64,000 bases of DNA from Lotus japonicus (taxonomy: Eukaryota; Streptophyta; Magnoliopsida; Fabales; Fabaceae): the NCBI RefSeq assembly GCF_012489685.1, contig NC_080041.1, positions 28,137,780-28,201,779 on the forward strand, in the 5' to 3' direction. Positions within the stretch are counted from its first letter, which is position 1; every line of letters starts with the position of its first letter. The position numbers and the translations under genes were made by a program. The notes under the pieces are model-generated. The model ran no database searches, had not been told where the DNA came from, and saw only the letters and a list, made by a program, of their open reading frames with translations. This document shows, piece by piece, positions 1-11,600 of the stretch.

Positions 1-602
1 GATTCCTCACATGAGAAATTCTCCCATACTAAAAGCTAAGCCCAATTCCTTGTGTACCTAGTCATTTATATGAGGATTAAAAGCATGCAATTTTCAAGCC
101 AACATGACCAATCCCCCACTCTATTCCTAGAAGCAAGCATAGAGAGATCAATTTCAACCCAAGTCCCTAAACCACAACAATCTTCCGATATGATTGTAAT
201 TTAGCCTTTAGCAAAGGTGCACCCAAGCTAATCATGCATTATAGAATTGAAATACAAGGTAGATTCAAGAACAAGAGCATAGGGATAGGAATTAAAACTA
301 GAAATTCATGAAATCACATTGAACCCAAAGCCAAAAGAGAGTACTAACCACTCATGGATAGAGAATCCATACAAGAGATGTAAAGAAAACCTGGAAAATA
401 CAAGGTGGAAGCCTCTCACAAGCCCCAAAAGCACTTCCTAAGCTTCTATACTTGGTAAAAATCTAAGTAAAAATCAGAAGTTCTGAATAAAATGGCCTAA
501 ATCCTTATTTACAAGCATTCTGGACGAGCCAGAGCACTCAAGCATTGATCTGGGGCACTTGAGCACCCATGAAGCAGAAACAAAACATTCCCTTCTGGCC
601 AG

Positions 603-648
603 CTGGCGCTCAGGCGCCATGCGCCAGGCAAGGGCGCCTGAGCGCCAG
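603..648. repeat. GC-rich perfect inverted repeat (hairpin)
   Basis: The 16-base arm CTGGCGCTCAGGCGCC (603-618) is followed by its exact reverse complement at 633-648, with a 14-base loop. It stands out in AT-rich flanks. It could fold as a stable stem in a transcript of the surrounding retroelement-like sequence. Function unknown. Confidence 0.85.
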
Positions 649-758
649 ACACACGCTTCTGTTGACTTTTCAGCTTTTTGTAACCCCCTTTAACTGATTC
701 CATCAATTCTTCACCCTTTTGGCCATCTTTCTTCAAGAGTAACATGCTGCAGCACTAA

Positions 759-1686
759 GGGCCCGTTTGGTGGCCAGGCCAACAAGATAAGATAACATTA
801 TCTGTCTCCTATCCTATCCTGTCAATCATGTGTAAAGGATAGTATACCAGTTATATATTTTCTTTCAATATCCTAACTCCAAATTAATTTATTTTAATAT
901 TATATAATTTATAATAATATTAATTAATAAATATAAAAATATTAATTTAACTAAGATAAAAAATAAATAAAATTATATTTCATAAATAGTAAAATAGACT
1001 ACTCACTTACAAATATTGATTTATAATAATAATAGACTAATTTAATATTTTCATCTCCTATTATTTAAAAATTATTTATCTACTTATATGATAATTTAAA
1101 TATAAATTATTTTTGAAATAATAATACTTTTAATTTAGTTAATTTTTATTATTTATCACGTGTCACAACTAAGTGAAAACCATTAATTACAAATATTGAT
1201 TTTTAAATAGTAATAGATTAATTTTCTAATTTCATCTCCTATTATTTAAAACTACTTATCTACTTATATAATAATTTATAATTTAAATATAAAGTAATTT
1301 TGAAATAATAATATTCTTAATTTAGTTAATTTTTATTGTTAATTATCACGTGTCACAACTAAGTGAAAACCAATTGATTAACTGCATAATTTTATTTAAA
1401 ATATAGACTATCTTCAAAACAATAAAATAGGCTAATTAATAAAATTTAAATTAATTTTATTTTTTTAAAATATAGACTCATTCATGAAAACGTAAAAAAA
1501 GTTAAATTTAATAGAATGATAAATTTTAAATGTATTTTTTATTCAAATATAAATCTGTTACATTTTTCCTTATCATATCATGTGCACCTCAAACACAGGA
1601 TATGATAAGAGTCTATCCTGCTCTTATCCTATCATGTTGCTATCCTGTTCACATATCATATCCTATCCTGACCACCAAACGGGCCC
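759..1686. mobile_element. PIF/Harbinger (Tourist)-type non-autonomous element
   Basis: The element begins GGGCCCGTTTGGTGG and ends with its exact reverse complement. It is flanked on both sides by TAA (756-758 and 1687-1689), the 3-bp TSD typical of PIF/Harbinger. The 928-bp interior is AT-rich and noncoding. It contains two diverged tandem copies of about 180 bp (about 1009-1190 and 1191-1373) that share CACGTGTCACAACTAAGTG. No transposase is present, so it would need a partner for mobility. Confidence 0.85.
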
Positions 1687-1957
1687 TAAAGGACCAAGAC
1701 AAGTAGTAAAATCAAGAAATTCAAAGGGTTTTTAATCACCTTAGTCCTCACAAAACCATGACAAAACTAATGCAAGTCCTAAACTCTATAAAAATGCAAA
1801 AAGAACCCTCATAAAACCATAAAATTACTAAAACTAAACTCAAACTCAAATAAACATAAAAATGCATGAGAATGCATGAAACACTATGTGAGACAAAGAA
1901 AAAGACTCAAAACACTCAAATAAATGACCCTAAAAACACTACTAAAATAGGGTCATC

Positions 1958-2470
1958 AGAAACCCTAACTTTGGTGCTCGGTGATGTTGCCAGAAGTTCA
2001 CCCCTACCAATCTCCCATTTCAATCTCCACCATCTTCAAAGCTCGGTTCAAATGCCTGATGCTTCGCCAGGATAGTAAGAAAAGGAAGAGGTTCATTTCA
2101 TTTTTGTTTCAGATGCTTTCAACTTAGATTAATGGAAAACTTGGTTTCTAGATGCTTCTATTGGCACTAAATTTGAATGAGGTTCAATCCTATTTGGAAT
2201 CATGATCATTATAAAATTTAGTACCAGAAGCAGGTTAAAGTTTAAAACTCTTGAGTAAGGTCCAATCGTTTTGTTAAATTGATACTCTTGAGATGAAGAG
2301 GTTATGAAATATGATTCAAAGCAGAAATTGTTATGCATAATTGTGAATTCCCATTTATCTCTATGACAAAGAAGAATTGAGATTTGTTTTTGAAAATAGG
2401 CACCTAGAAAACGTAAATGTATCGCATAGTTCTAGTTTTATAAGGTATCTCTTTTTCATGATGTTTGCAG
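1958..2470. other. No gene recognised
   Basis: Unremarkable sequence between the retroelement-like block and the first decayed exon. A possible splice acceptor (TTTGCAG) ends at 2470. I see no open frame with recognisable similarity. Confidence 0.4.
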
Positions 2471-2502
2471 GAAATAACCATTAAGAGTATACAATATAAC
2501 AT

Positions 2503-2579
2503 GGTGAATATGCAGCAATAGCTCGTGGAGATACTAAGGTTTTTCGTGAAGTTTGGCGGCCAGGTTACATGGTTGTTAA
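2503..2579 (+). pseudogene. Possible decayed exon of a PAP phosphatase/bisphosphate nucleotidase
   Basis: The frame starting at 2503 reads HGEYAAIARGDTKVF and then a stretch with RPGY, ending at a good donor (AAG/GTAAGTT). The pattern YA..ARGD..VF.....R.GY resembles the region just before the metal-binding WDHxxG motif of SAL1/AHL-type 3'(2'),5'-bisphosphate nucleotidases. There is an in-frame stop just upstream (2497-2499), and no matching WDHAAG exon was found downstream. The family call rests on a short pattern and may be wrong. Confidence 0.3.
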
Positions 2580-3476
2580 GTAAGTTAATCGCTTTATTAA
2601 ATTTTGCTCTCCCTCATAGTCCAATTACCCTTGTCATGCTTAAGTTTTCATGTAGTAGAAGAACAATTTTATTATCTATTGATATGACAGGTTTTTCAGA
2701 CCTCTTAGTCCGATCCTTGTTACTCTGACTGTTCTAGGTTCTTGAGGTGTCAATTGAACAGGTTCATAATGTACAAATATCGGAGGCTTTTAGTTTAGAC
2801 GTTTTATACCAAAATGCAACCAAGGTTGTTTACAGTTTTGTTCTGCAGTATTTTTTAGTCACTTTGCTTTAAATTTAAAGATGCACGTATTAGAGTGATT
2901 TTGTGCATCTGACTCTGTTATGTGCTCTATGTTGTCTATCCAGATCTATTATGAGTTGAACCTCTGGAGTAGGAGTATGTGATTTTAGCTGAAGACACTG
3001 TAAAATTGTAAATGGTCTTGTTCTTCTGGATATCATAAACGACTTCTACACATTTGGTGCTGGAAATCTGGTATATGCCGAGTTTTATTATACTTCTTAT
3101 CTTTTTCACTTTCAGAAGATATTGAGTTGAGAGGCTACTTGTATGCGTTTTTAAATACTTCCCAATTTTGGAAAAATAACTATTTTATGGAGCAAGTATT
3201 TTCAATTTTCATTGATGATTATTCCTATTCTTCTAAATCCCTACCTTCAACTTCTCTCTCAGATGGAACCTTCTTTCTGTGGATTTCTTGCAATTGGCGG
3301 GTGCTTTCTATGCTAGTATATTTACCATTTAGGTTAAAATTGCTCCTGTATATTTAAATGGAGGTATATGTGTCCTTAATATTTCATTAAATGAACTGCA
3401 CTTTTGATACAGTCTTTGAGTTCTAAAAATCTTTTGTAAGAGTGGTATACTGAACTTTACATACTGACTTTAACAG
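2580..3476. other. Intron-like or decayed sequence, no gene recognised
   Basis: T-rich sequence with short open frames that I do not recognise. It lies between two exon remnants from different gene families and is best read as degraded captured or duplicated genic DNA. Confidence 0.35.
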
Positions 3477-3645
3477 ATATTAAGACTAACGAGTTTCATG
3501 AAAGAAATGGAGGTTGTTGGCAAGATAAAAATGCTAATGTAACCGCTTTCCGACCACTAATTGTTCTCCTAATTATAATTGCTTTGTGGTTGGCTGCAAG
3601 TTAAACCTTTAACTTTGGCAGGATACTTTCAGGGAGGAAATTTGT
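3477..3645 (+). pseudogene. Vacuolar sorting receptor (VSR/BP-80) EGF-repeat fragment
   Basis: After an acceptor (TTTAACAG) the frame reads [20 protein letters not shown]. This matches the EGF-like segment of plant vacuolar sorting receptors, whose usual pattern is [17 protein letters not shown]. The cysteine after TNE is replaced by phenylalanine. A second piece at 3622-3645 reads DTFREEIC, corresponding to the next VSR segment DTFRGR.C, and is displaced by about 75 bases. VSRs are membrane receptors carrying soluble proteins to the vacuole. This copy is a broken fragment with no transmembrane or lumenal domains nearby. Confidence 0.65.
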
Positions 3646-4411
3646 GGTTGGTTGCAAGTTTGTGAGGGCCCTGTCATGCTACATCATATATTTTCTAGTC
3701 ACTCTTCTAAGTTCTAACTACATACTCTTGTTATGTAGGTCCTTAATGATAAAGGCTATGATGAGGCCACTGCATACTTGTGGTCATGTAGGGTGATTCT
3801 CTTTGTATTGGTTGCAGGTTAGTTGTCTAATCTTATGGACCTTTATAAAAAAGTAAGCTCGGTTTGAACTTTGTTTTACAATTCTATAGTTTACTTATTT
3901 TTCATTTTAGTACTTTCATTTCCTGATCCACATATCTAATAAAGTAATGCAGTTCCGTTGGTTAAAGCATTGCAGCTTATGCTATCCTTTTTCTTTTGGT
4001 AGGTTTTGGACCTCATTTTTTGGCTTGTTGAATGCTATAATGATTTTTAGAGTTAAAGTTGAAGATATGTATTTTGATTTTTATATTTAACTTTAAGTTC
4101 ACATTATCTTTCAATCAGTTCAACAAGGATTCTTTAGTTTAACCCCCCTCTCCCTAAATGTGGTGCTTTGTTCCTTGATGTTTATGTTGTTATTGAATTC
4201 TAGAAAAAAAAAAGTATTGTCTGAGGTAACATAAATGCAAGCAAGTGACCTATGTGTCAAATTTTGGGTCTGAAGGTATCTAAAAATAATCAATTTAAAT
4301 TGGTGAATAGCATCAGCCTTCTAAATTCTATTGCTTAAGATTTCGTCACAGCTCGAAGGGGAAGTACTTGATTACTTGTATTTGACAACTGGAACGATAC
4401 AGGTTATTGCA

Positions 4412-4550
4412 ATGAAGGTATGTGGTCTCACCTATGCTGCTCCAAGAGATGTGGTTATGCGGCTGATTGAGAAGGAAATTGAGTTTGAAGCAGTGCATGT
4501 TGACCTTTCCAAAAGGGAGCATAAGAGACCTGAGTTCCTCAAGATTTCAG
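4412..4550 (+). pseudogene. Glutathione S-transferase (phi-like) first-exon fragment
   Basis: The reading frame from the ATG at 4412 gives MKVCGLTYAAPRDVVMRLIE, then EFEAVHVDLSKREHKRPEFL. This is the N-terminal thioredoxin-fold segment of phi-class GSTs, ending at a splice donor (CAG/GTTTAA) near the usual first-exon boundary. GSTs conjugate glutathione to electrophiles in the cytosol. No later exon, with the PFGQVP glutathione-site motif or the C-terminal helical domain, is visible downstream. It is therefore a truncated fragment rather than a working gene. Confidence 0.7.
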
Positions 4551-4919
4551 GTTTAATTTTTCACTTTCTGTTGAAAAAGTTCATTTTAATCTTATACTTT
4601 ATCACCTTGTTTGCCACATTGGGTTTTCCTTTACCTGTTTGTCATAATTTGTTTTCAGATAATCTTGTTGTTTGGGGTGAAATTAAAATGATATGGTGTC
4701 TTATTGATAGTGGTATAGATAACTAAAAACTATTTTAAATTGTAAAACTGTGATGCTTTGCCGCTGTTTGGCATTAATGTTTCCTAGGTTTCATAGTGTT
4801 TTTATATACTTCCATGGTTTTCTGCTACTCTAGTTCTGAAACTATACAAGGTAATGAATTGAGTGGTAAGAGCATTAGTGCTCGTGTAAGTTTTAATTTG
4901 TAAAACTGTGATGCTTTGC
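4551..4919. other. No gene recognised; short local duplication
   Basis: T-rich noncoding sequence. The string AAAACTGTGATGCTTTGC occurs twice, near 4744 and 4905, just left of the CACTA-like end, and may mark a rearrangement or an imperfect insertion junction. Confidence 0.4.
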
Positions 4920-4929
4920 AAGTTATATT

Positions 4930-5231
4930 TTTTGGCAGCTATCAAACCAATTTCTGGCGGTTTGAAACTGCCAAAATTGGTTTAACAAAGCCAATGCAAA
5001 CGATGACATTTAGCGGCAATAGTAAAGGCCGCTAAATATGGCCGCTAAACGATGACAGCCTTTGCCAACCGTTATTTACACCTTTACCGGCGCCCGATAT
5101 AAGCGCCGACTAAACCTTTGCCGACCCCCGATGCACCGACGAAGTCGTGTTTGCCGGTAAAAGTCATTGCAGCCATTTTTATTGCCGCTAAAGGCAATAT
5201 TTATTGCCGGCAAAAAGCCTTTTTATTGTAG
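4930..5231. mobile_element. CACTA-like transposon end with subterminal repeats
   Basis: This stretch is full of short repeats around GCCGCTAAA, GGCAATA and GCCGGTAAA in both orientations, the pattern of CACTA (En/Spm) subterminal regions. It ends in TTTTTATTGTAGT, the complement of ACTACAATAAAAA, which is close to a CACTA terminus lacking its last base. No matching opposite terminus or transposase was seen, so it is a partial or rearranged copy. Confidence 0.5.
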
Positions 5232-5402
5232 TTAATAAACTCCTAAAGGACCTATCTGAAGTTTTGTATCCCAAAAGAAATAGGGGGACGAACCCTAAAA
5301 TCTACAAGGAAAGGCTTGATTTGACTTGTGGAAAGAAACAAAGAGATCTAAAAGATGCCATAGCTATTGTCAAGGCTCTACATGAGCTCTTTCCAAGCAG
5401 GT
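5215..5402 (+). pseudogene. Unrecognised exon-like open frame
   Basis: An open frame contains LLKDLSEVLYPKRNRG and later KKQRDLKDAIAIVKALHELF, ending at GCAG/GTAATC, which resembles a splice donor. It starts inside the CACTA-like end. I do not recognise the family. The next bases contain FLMETRARRK, which faintly recalls the LINE endonuclease start but is too short to call. Confidence 0.3.
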
Positions 5403-5850
5403 AATCTCCATGAAACATTTAGGGAGCTTAAGGAGCTCGAACAAAAGAATAAATTTTTCGTAATCTTTCTTATGGAGACTAGAGCCAGGAGAAAGACTAT
5501 AGAAAATAATTAAAGTAGTCTTCGTTACTAATATAGCTTTACCGGTTGAACCATTAGGGACTTCTTTCCTGGTCTAAGGCCTTGAAAGTCTTCCATTTCC
5601 AAGTCGTCAATGCTTTTCTTGATTCCCAATTTTCTCTCACCCCTGTTTTACAATAAATTTCAATCTCGATGATCTTCCCAATAAGCCTCATATTTGAAAT
5701 GTTGCCACTTAGTCTATTCTCTTTAGTGATGAAACCTCCTCTCAAGTTGCTTAACCATGCGAATTTGACCATTAACCCTAAGATCTTTGTTTCAGTTTTT
5801 TTAAAAATCATTATTTAAAAAGAAGCAGAAAACATATTATTTTGAAAGGA
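5403..5850. other. No gene recognised
   Basis: Short frames on both strands, none with recognisable domains. It carries no obvious termini. Confidence 0.35.
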
Positions 5851-6380
5851 TATTGTGGAGTGTGTTTGTTGCTTATAGAAAAAGTCACTTTTTTAAATTA
5901 AAAAATCCATTATTTTCTAAAACTTCAATATGTTTGTATCTACTTTTAAAAAATTTATTATTTTAGAAAAAATGAAAGCAGATTATAGAGTGTGTAAGCA
6001 TATTTTTAGAAAAAATTAAAATTTAATTTAAAAAACATTTTTTCTAAAATTTCAAGATGTTTATTTCAGTTTTTTAATAAATCGTTGCTTTAGAAGGATA
6101 AAGCTACTTTACTTTAATTGGCTTATCAGGAAACTGTTATGATAGATGAGAGAGAAGGAAAAAACTGATTTTAATTAGTCGAACACAAATCAACTTCTGT
6201 TTTTCTCAAGAATGCAAAAAATTAAACTTTTTTGTAGAGAGGTAAAAGCCATTTTTTATATGAAACAAACGCAACTTAACAAGAAAACCAATAATGAAAG
6301 ATGAGAGACGATAAAAAATGATTTTAATTAGTGTAGTCAAACATAAATTAGCTTATGCTTTTAGAGATTTAAAAATCATT
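5850..6380. repeat. AT-rich repeat related to the interior of the Harbinger-like element at 25.1-26.4 kb
   Basis: Phrases such as GATTTTAATTAGTGTAGTCAA, AACACAAATCAACTT and repeated AAAAATCACTTTTT-like runs recur here and at about 25490-26000. This suggests a shared repeat family. Termini could not be defined here. Confidence 0.5.
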
Positions 6381-6488
6381 AAGTAGCATCATGTTCCGTG
6401 CCGTAACCAAATGCTACCGTAGTGTTTACCGTTTAGATTCTTTTGATCTATAATGTACATGGTTAGATTCTCTAATCATCAAGTGTTT

Positions 6489-7488
6489 TTTTTTTTGGTC
6501 AATAATGTTTGGAATTAAAACCCGAAGGATTGCCAAACGACACTTACAACATGTGAGACTAAATCTCATGGAGTGCTATTAGCAATGTACAAAAACATAA
6601 GACCTTGAAGATCAAACATGCACACTCTGCTGAATCAATCAGCATAAGTCATGAAGTAAAACCCCTTAAGGTCATACAAAAGCTCCTAATCACCCTAAAT
6701 TAACATAAAGCTAAAAGGCTACTGAGCAGAGAAAATAAATCCGTTTTAAACCAGTGCTCCCTGAGAAACAACACCATCGACTCTGCCGGGGTTGCAAACG
6801 TGCTGCTATCCGAGAAGCCCAACATGAGAGACTTCAACAGCATCCATAGGGGCCAAACTAGCTATCTGAAAATAGGGGAGAAGAGCAAACATTTGCAGAT
6901 CCCAAACATAACAGCAATAAGAGCTGCAGGGACAGTGGAAGCGGCAGGGGTAGAAAAGGATGGAGGTGACAACGGCGGTGCAATCCGGCCAAGGTCGCAA
7001 GGGGATCGGCAGCAGGACAGAGGAAGGCGGCGGAGGAGGTTGGAGGTTGGGACAAAGGCAGGATCTGGTGATGAAACGTCAAGGAGGAAGAGGCTCATAG
7101 CCGTGGAGGAGTGATGCTCGGATCTGGAGGGGGAGAGTGTTGCATAACGGTGGCCGGATTTGAAGGAGGAGTACGGCGCAGAGGAAGGTCACAGTGATGG
7201 AGGTGAAGGCTGGAAGCAAAGGAGAGAACACAAACACACCAAAATACCCACTTATTTGGGTAATAAAACCACCTAATGTGGTAAGAACCCACCATTTTGT
7301 GGGAAAACACCTACCTAAAGTAGGAAAAGGACCTCCCTAGTGGAGGAGGGTAACTCCCCAAGGGGGAGAAGCCCCCAAGGGGAGTGGAAGCACAGATCTG
7401 TAGAAAAACCCTAGCAAAGGGTTAGGAGGAGAGAAACGACGGTTTACACTTTTTAGAAAAATTCAATATATACGTAAAAAGTCTTTAG
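6489..7488 (-). mobile_element. Internally deleted L1-type LINE insertion (minus strand)
   Basis: The 13-base string TCATCAAGTGTTT flanks the element at 6476-6488 and 7489-7501 as a TSD. On the minus strand the insertion starts with a pyrimidine-rich, CT-repeat leader typical of plant L1 5' UTRs. It passes through a short open stretch and ends in a 3' UTR-like sequence with a poly(A) tail (a T run at about 6485-6496 on the plus strand). The endonuclease and reverse transcriptase parts are absent, so the roughly 1-kb copy joins 5' and 3' ends only. Confidence 0.75.
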
Positions 7489-7501
7489 TCATCAAGTGTT
7501 T

Positions 7502-8655
7502 ATCTTAGGCTTTATTGAAATTTTGGTAAGACTTTGTTCTCTGTTGGGCCTGGCCCAACTCCTTTTCTTGAATCTATGAACCGAAAAAACCTTGTAAGGG
7601 ATGGGGCCTCTTCCATTCTGCATAAATCAATGTGCTTTTCAAAGGAACAACTTCTTGTGTTCTTCGCTACCCCATTTGCCTTCGAATGTTCAATTTGAAT
7701 TGCCTAGCTTTGTTTTTCATCTGGCTGTGCTTAGTTTTCCCTGTCACCACAATATGCTTTGTCATTGCTGATCATGATCATGCACCTAGATTTCCATGAT
7801 GCAGTGTTATTTGGTGATTTCTCTTTGAATCATCTTTCCTTATGTGACTCAGCTTTTTCTTTGTGTTACTCATGAGCTTCATATTCAATTTTCTCAGTAT
7901 GAGCTTCTAGTGATTTTGACAAAAAAACACCTTTTGAAAAAAAAAACCTTAGTTGTACTTGTATGGTGCTTATTGTGTTCATACATTTTGTTTTCTCCCC
8001 CCTAATTTTATATCCTTTTTTCCTGCAGGAAAAGTATGTTGGCCATTTGGGGGGTGGGATGAGTAAAAATATATTTTTGAAGGTAACACCCTTCTGTTAT
8101 TCAGAGTATGTTTATTCAGACTACTATGATTTTACAGGACAAGAGGTGAGTCAGTTGTTTGTGGGCACTTCCTGTCCCTTTTCTTGTTAGTTAACCTATT
8201 AGTCATTGGTAGTCATCATATGTTTTCTTGATCCCCTTGCAGGCTAATCCTTCAGTGAGTAAATATCAACCACCTGATTTAGCTGCGCGCACTAGTTCCA
8301 TCTAGCTCAATAGTTTTGCCCAACCTACTAGAAACACAACCTTCATCACAAGTTCCTACAGATGGAAACCTAGTTTCTGGGGATAATAGGTCCAAGACAG
8401 TTTCAGGTAAAGATTGATAATTCCGCTTAATGTGTTCAATATGAATCAGTCAAAAGATTTAGCTCTTAGCCCAAGATTGAACAGTTGTTATATTTTTACT
8501 GATTTCGGGCAGCTTGCCTAACATTTTATAAGGGATTTCCTTTGGTCAGGTTTGGATGATTCCAAAAGGGACTGCCTGGTTTGTTGTCAGGTTTATTTTA
8601 GACCTAAGAAAGGGGTTGGTTTGTCAGGTCTCTTAATGAGAAACTCATTTGTAGG
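7502..8655 (+). other. Unrecognised genic-looking sequence with exon-like stretches
   Basis: Two stretches have plausible splice signals. About 8029-8145 follows TTCCTGCAG and reads EKYVGHLGGGMSKNIFLKV. About 8244-8406 follows CTTGCAG and ends at CAG/GTAAAG, with a frame containing LPNLLETQPSSQVPTDGN. I do not recognise the protein. The right end is cut by the solo LTR at 8661, and similar exon-like sequence reappears at 43.9-44.5 kb, so a host gene may have been split by the whole insertion complex. This is a guess. Confidence 0.3.
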
Positions 8656-8660
8656 TTTTG

Positions 8661-11600
8661 TGTAACACCCCGATTTCGGTGGCGTCACTTTAGTAACCAA
8701 AAGAAACTTTAAGCGGAAAAACGTGAATATATTTTTTTTTGATAATAGAACCAAAGGCTGAAAGAAATAAACTCCCAACGAAAGATAACAGAACTAATAT
8801 ATAATATAAATACAGCCCCCGCTGTAAGTAGCAACCCACGTCACGAGTAATCTCCAGTGACGGAAAGTAGGAATGTGTAACGCCCGTAGGCAAAATGTAC
8901 AGACCAAAAGTAAAGGTTAAGTGTCCGCAACACAAACCCTCAAAAGTGAGAATGAGATAGCCCAAACAGCCTAAAAAAAGACCTCCTAGTCCAACCAACT
9001 CTCTGTGATCTCCGTAAAGAAACCACACAAAAGCTATCGGTAGGAAACTACCCTGTTCCCAAAGAAAACAATGACGGTCAGAGCTAAGACTCTACTCCTA
9101 CACTAATCCTATCTCGAGGAGCTCACACCAGCACTCAAAACTATGTGCTAGCATGATCGTCGTCCGAATCTGAATCCAGAACGACCAAGTCTACATACAC
9201 TATCCGTCCTCCTCTCGCTACCGCGATGCGCTCCTGTTCCAGCATCTCAAACCTAGTTCCCCCCGAAGGGTGAACCATCATGAATCAGTCCGCCATGGAC
9301 ATCTGACAAAGGGCGTAGTCCGCCAAAGCACACACAGAAGACGCGAGGGTCAACTCCAAAGAATTATGTAAATAATAAATCCAGTAGGTAAAGATAAGGA
9401 GTAGCCACTTAGGCTTATAAGTTAGAGATAGCATCCTAGGGTTGTATATTTCACAATGAATATAAACGATAATAATGACAATTAACATGCATCAAGTAAG
9501 ATTAACAAGTATCAATCACACTCAACAACTAAGTCAGTATGCATGTTGCATGAAATGCAATGCCGGTTAACCAAATGCATTCCGGAACGGATGGGCATCA
9601 ACGAGTCAATCCTAGCACCAGCAACGGTGGGACCATTTCCGCTCGCGTGTCTCTTACACCACACAAAGTGTAGTCAGATCAGCAGTGAACCCGAAGGTCT
9701 GCCATTTCCGTATGCTACTAAGAATCACCGCAGTGTTCTTATATGGAAATCCGGGTCTTATGACCATTTTGGAATCCACCGAGGTCCGGTATCACGCCGT
9801 GTATTAACCTCAAAATGTGTGCATGAATGCAAAGTGGTTAGTCAAACAACGTCTCCGACCTCACTCGACACGTCGCCACGTGTTCTAGCTAACTTATAGT
9901 CTCTAAAAAGAATACCCTAAGGCAAATGTCGATTCGGCGACAAAATACAGTTAATCATAAAAAGAGTGCAAACACTCACGATAACTCTTCGAGTAATCAA
10001 TGCTCTCACGAAGTCTCACGCTTCAGTGGAGTCTTATACAATCACGAAGTCTCACGCTTCAGTGAAGTTTTATGCTTTCACAAGGTCTTACGCCTCAGTG
10101 AATTTACACACTTGCACGAAGTCTCACGCTTCAATGAAGTTTCACACCTTCACAAGGTCTCACGCCTCAGTGAAGCCTCTCGGCTCATCCCTTGGATGGC
10201 TAAACAAACTGCTAAAAGGGCGAAGGAGTATCAACATACTCAGAAACTTATTAGTTTTCTCAACTCTTGGACTCGACGACACTTCTTATTTTCAAAACTT
10301 AATGTTCAAGCCCTAAACTTTCGTCTGAGTCTTTTATCATTATATTAAGGGTTTTGAGGTTGTTTAATACATTATGGAGGTTCATTATGAAATTGTTTAA
10401 GTTTCGTCTCTAATCCTATTAGTTTCCAAGATCCTATGATTCCAATGATTCCCTGGAGAAGGTCTCAAAACAAAAGGTCCATCATCACCCAAGTAATGGC
10501 CCGAGAAGTTCTCAGGTAAGCTGGCCGGGCACAATGCCTCATTAAAAGCCCTTCTTGCTTTAGACAGAACAACCCAAATTCTTACGTGAATTCAAATGGG
10601 GGTTTTCCAATATCATTTTCAAACTCATTTTCCTTTGAGAAGGTCTCGATCCATAAAACAAAAACAGGGTACGAACCTCGATCCGTCCCATCAAACTTTC
10701 CCAAAATCTGAAAATAAAATCGGCATGGCATGCCCGTTATCCTCACTCTGAAGCCTAACAGATATAGGTGTAATGGCATAGTTAAATTAGCACAGTCCAA
10801 CAATCATAAATCATGTATCAACATATCCTAATTTAAACACGTAGCACTTAGCATAATTAGCAGATATCACACATTCTAGATTAACCATGTAGCACGTAGC
10901 ATATGATTCAAAACTCAAAAAAAACAGTCAGTAGATGAATAATCTACATTGTCAGCCGAAGCCTCAGAAAACATTTTTCCAGGCAAACACAAACAAGTGC
11001 ATAAACAGTAAATCAAGTCGAATGCGTCGACACCTAAAACATTAGCTAATAGTTCAATGAGTAGCCCTCACCTTAGCCAATTTCCATACTAAGGTGCAAC
11101 TCCGATCCGATTACATCTTTGTTTGCCTGCGTCGGCTCGATTCCTTCCATTGTGTAGCTTCGATGCAGGGTGCTTCCGTTCATCGTACGAAAATCAAGTT
11201 TCTGAAACTTGTCGGCGAAGAGTCGCCAGAGAAAGTTGCGGCTCACGGGGTTGACGGAGGAACTGTCGCCGGAGACACAAAGGAAGGTTGTTCCTTCATC
11301 CTTTCGCAGCCAGAAACTCAACGGCGCTGTCCGTTTCCCCAAAGAGTCGACGGTTTGCCCAGAAAGTTCAGCCGAAGGTCGACGGTGGTTGTCGGGGTCG
11401 TCGAATAAAATGACCCAAATACGAAATTGAAGATAGGGTTTTGCTCTCCTCACGGCAAGGATCGTAGCAGTATCCTCTGTTTTTCCTTCGGTCGCCGGAG
11501 TTGACCGGAAAGAGCTCCCGAAGGCGGCAGAGGCGGCGGTCGACGGCGACGGAACGACAATCCGGAATATGGGTTTTGTTGTGGACACCGCAAGGGTTCC

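Larger units (their letters stand above)
1..1957 (-). mobile_element. Noncoding retroelement-like sequence, probable LTR remnant
   Basis: No convincing gene is visible. The right edge reads on the minus strand as TGATGACCCTATTTTAG, which resembles the start of an LTR, and the left part continues out of the window. The sequence is interrupted by the Harbinger-type element at 759-1686. LTR identity is inferred from style only; neither a partner LTR nor a target-site duplication is in view. Confidence 0.35.

Noticed and set aside
1933..1957. CACTACTAAAATAGGG as the left terminus of a CACTA element ending at 5231
   Set aside because: There are no subterminal repeats next to it, and the 5231 end has a different core sequence. 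It may equally be internal retroelement text.
9543..10348. Protein-coding genes in the solo LTR (frames with repeated SHASVKF or EVSRFSEV units)
   Set aside because: They are translations of the 36-bp minisatellite in two frames, and start positions and ends differ between the two solo LTR copies.
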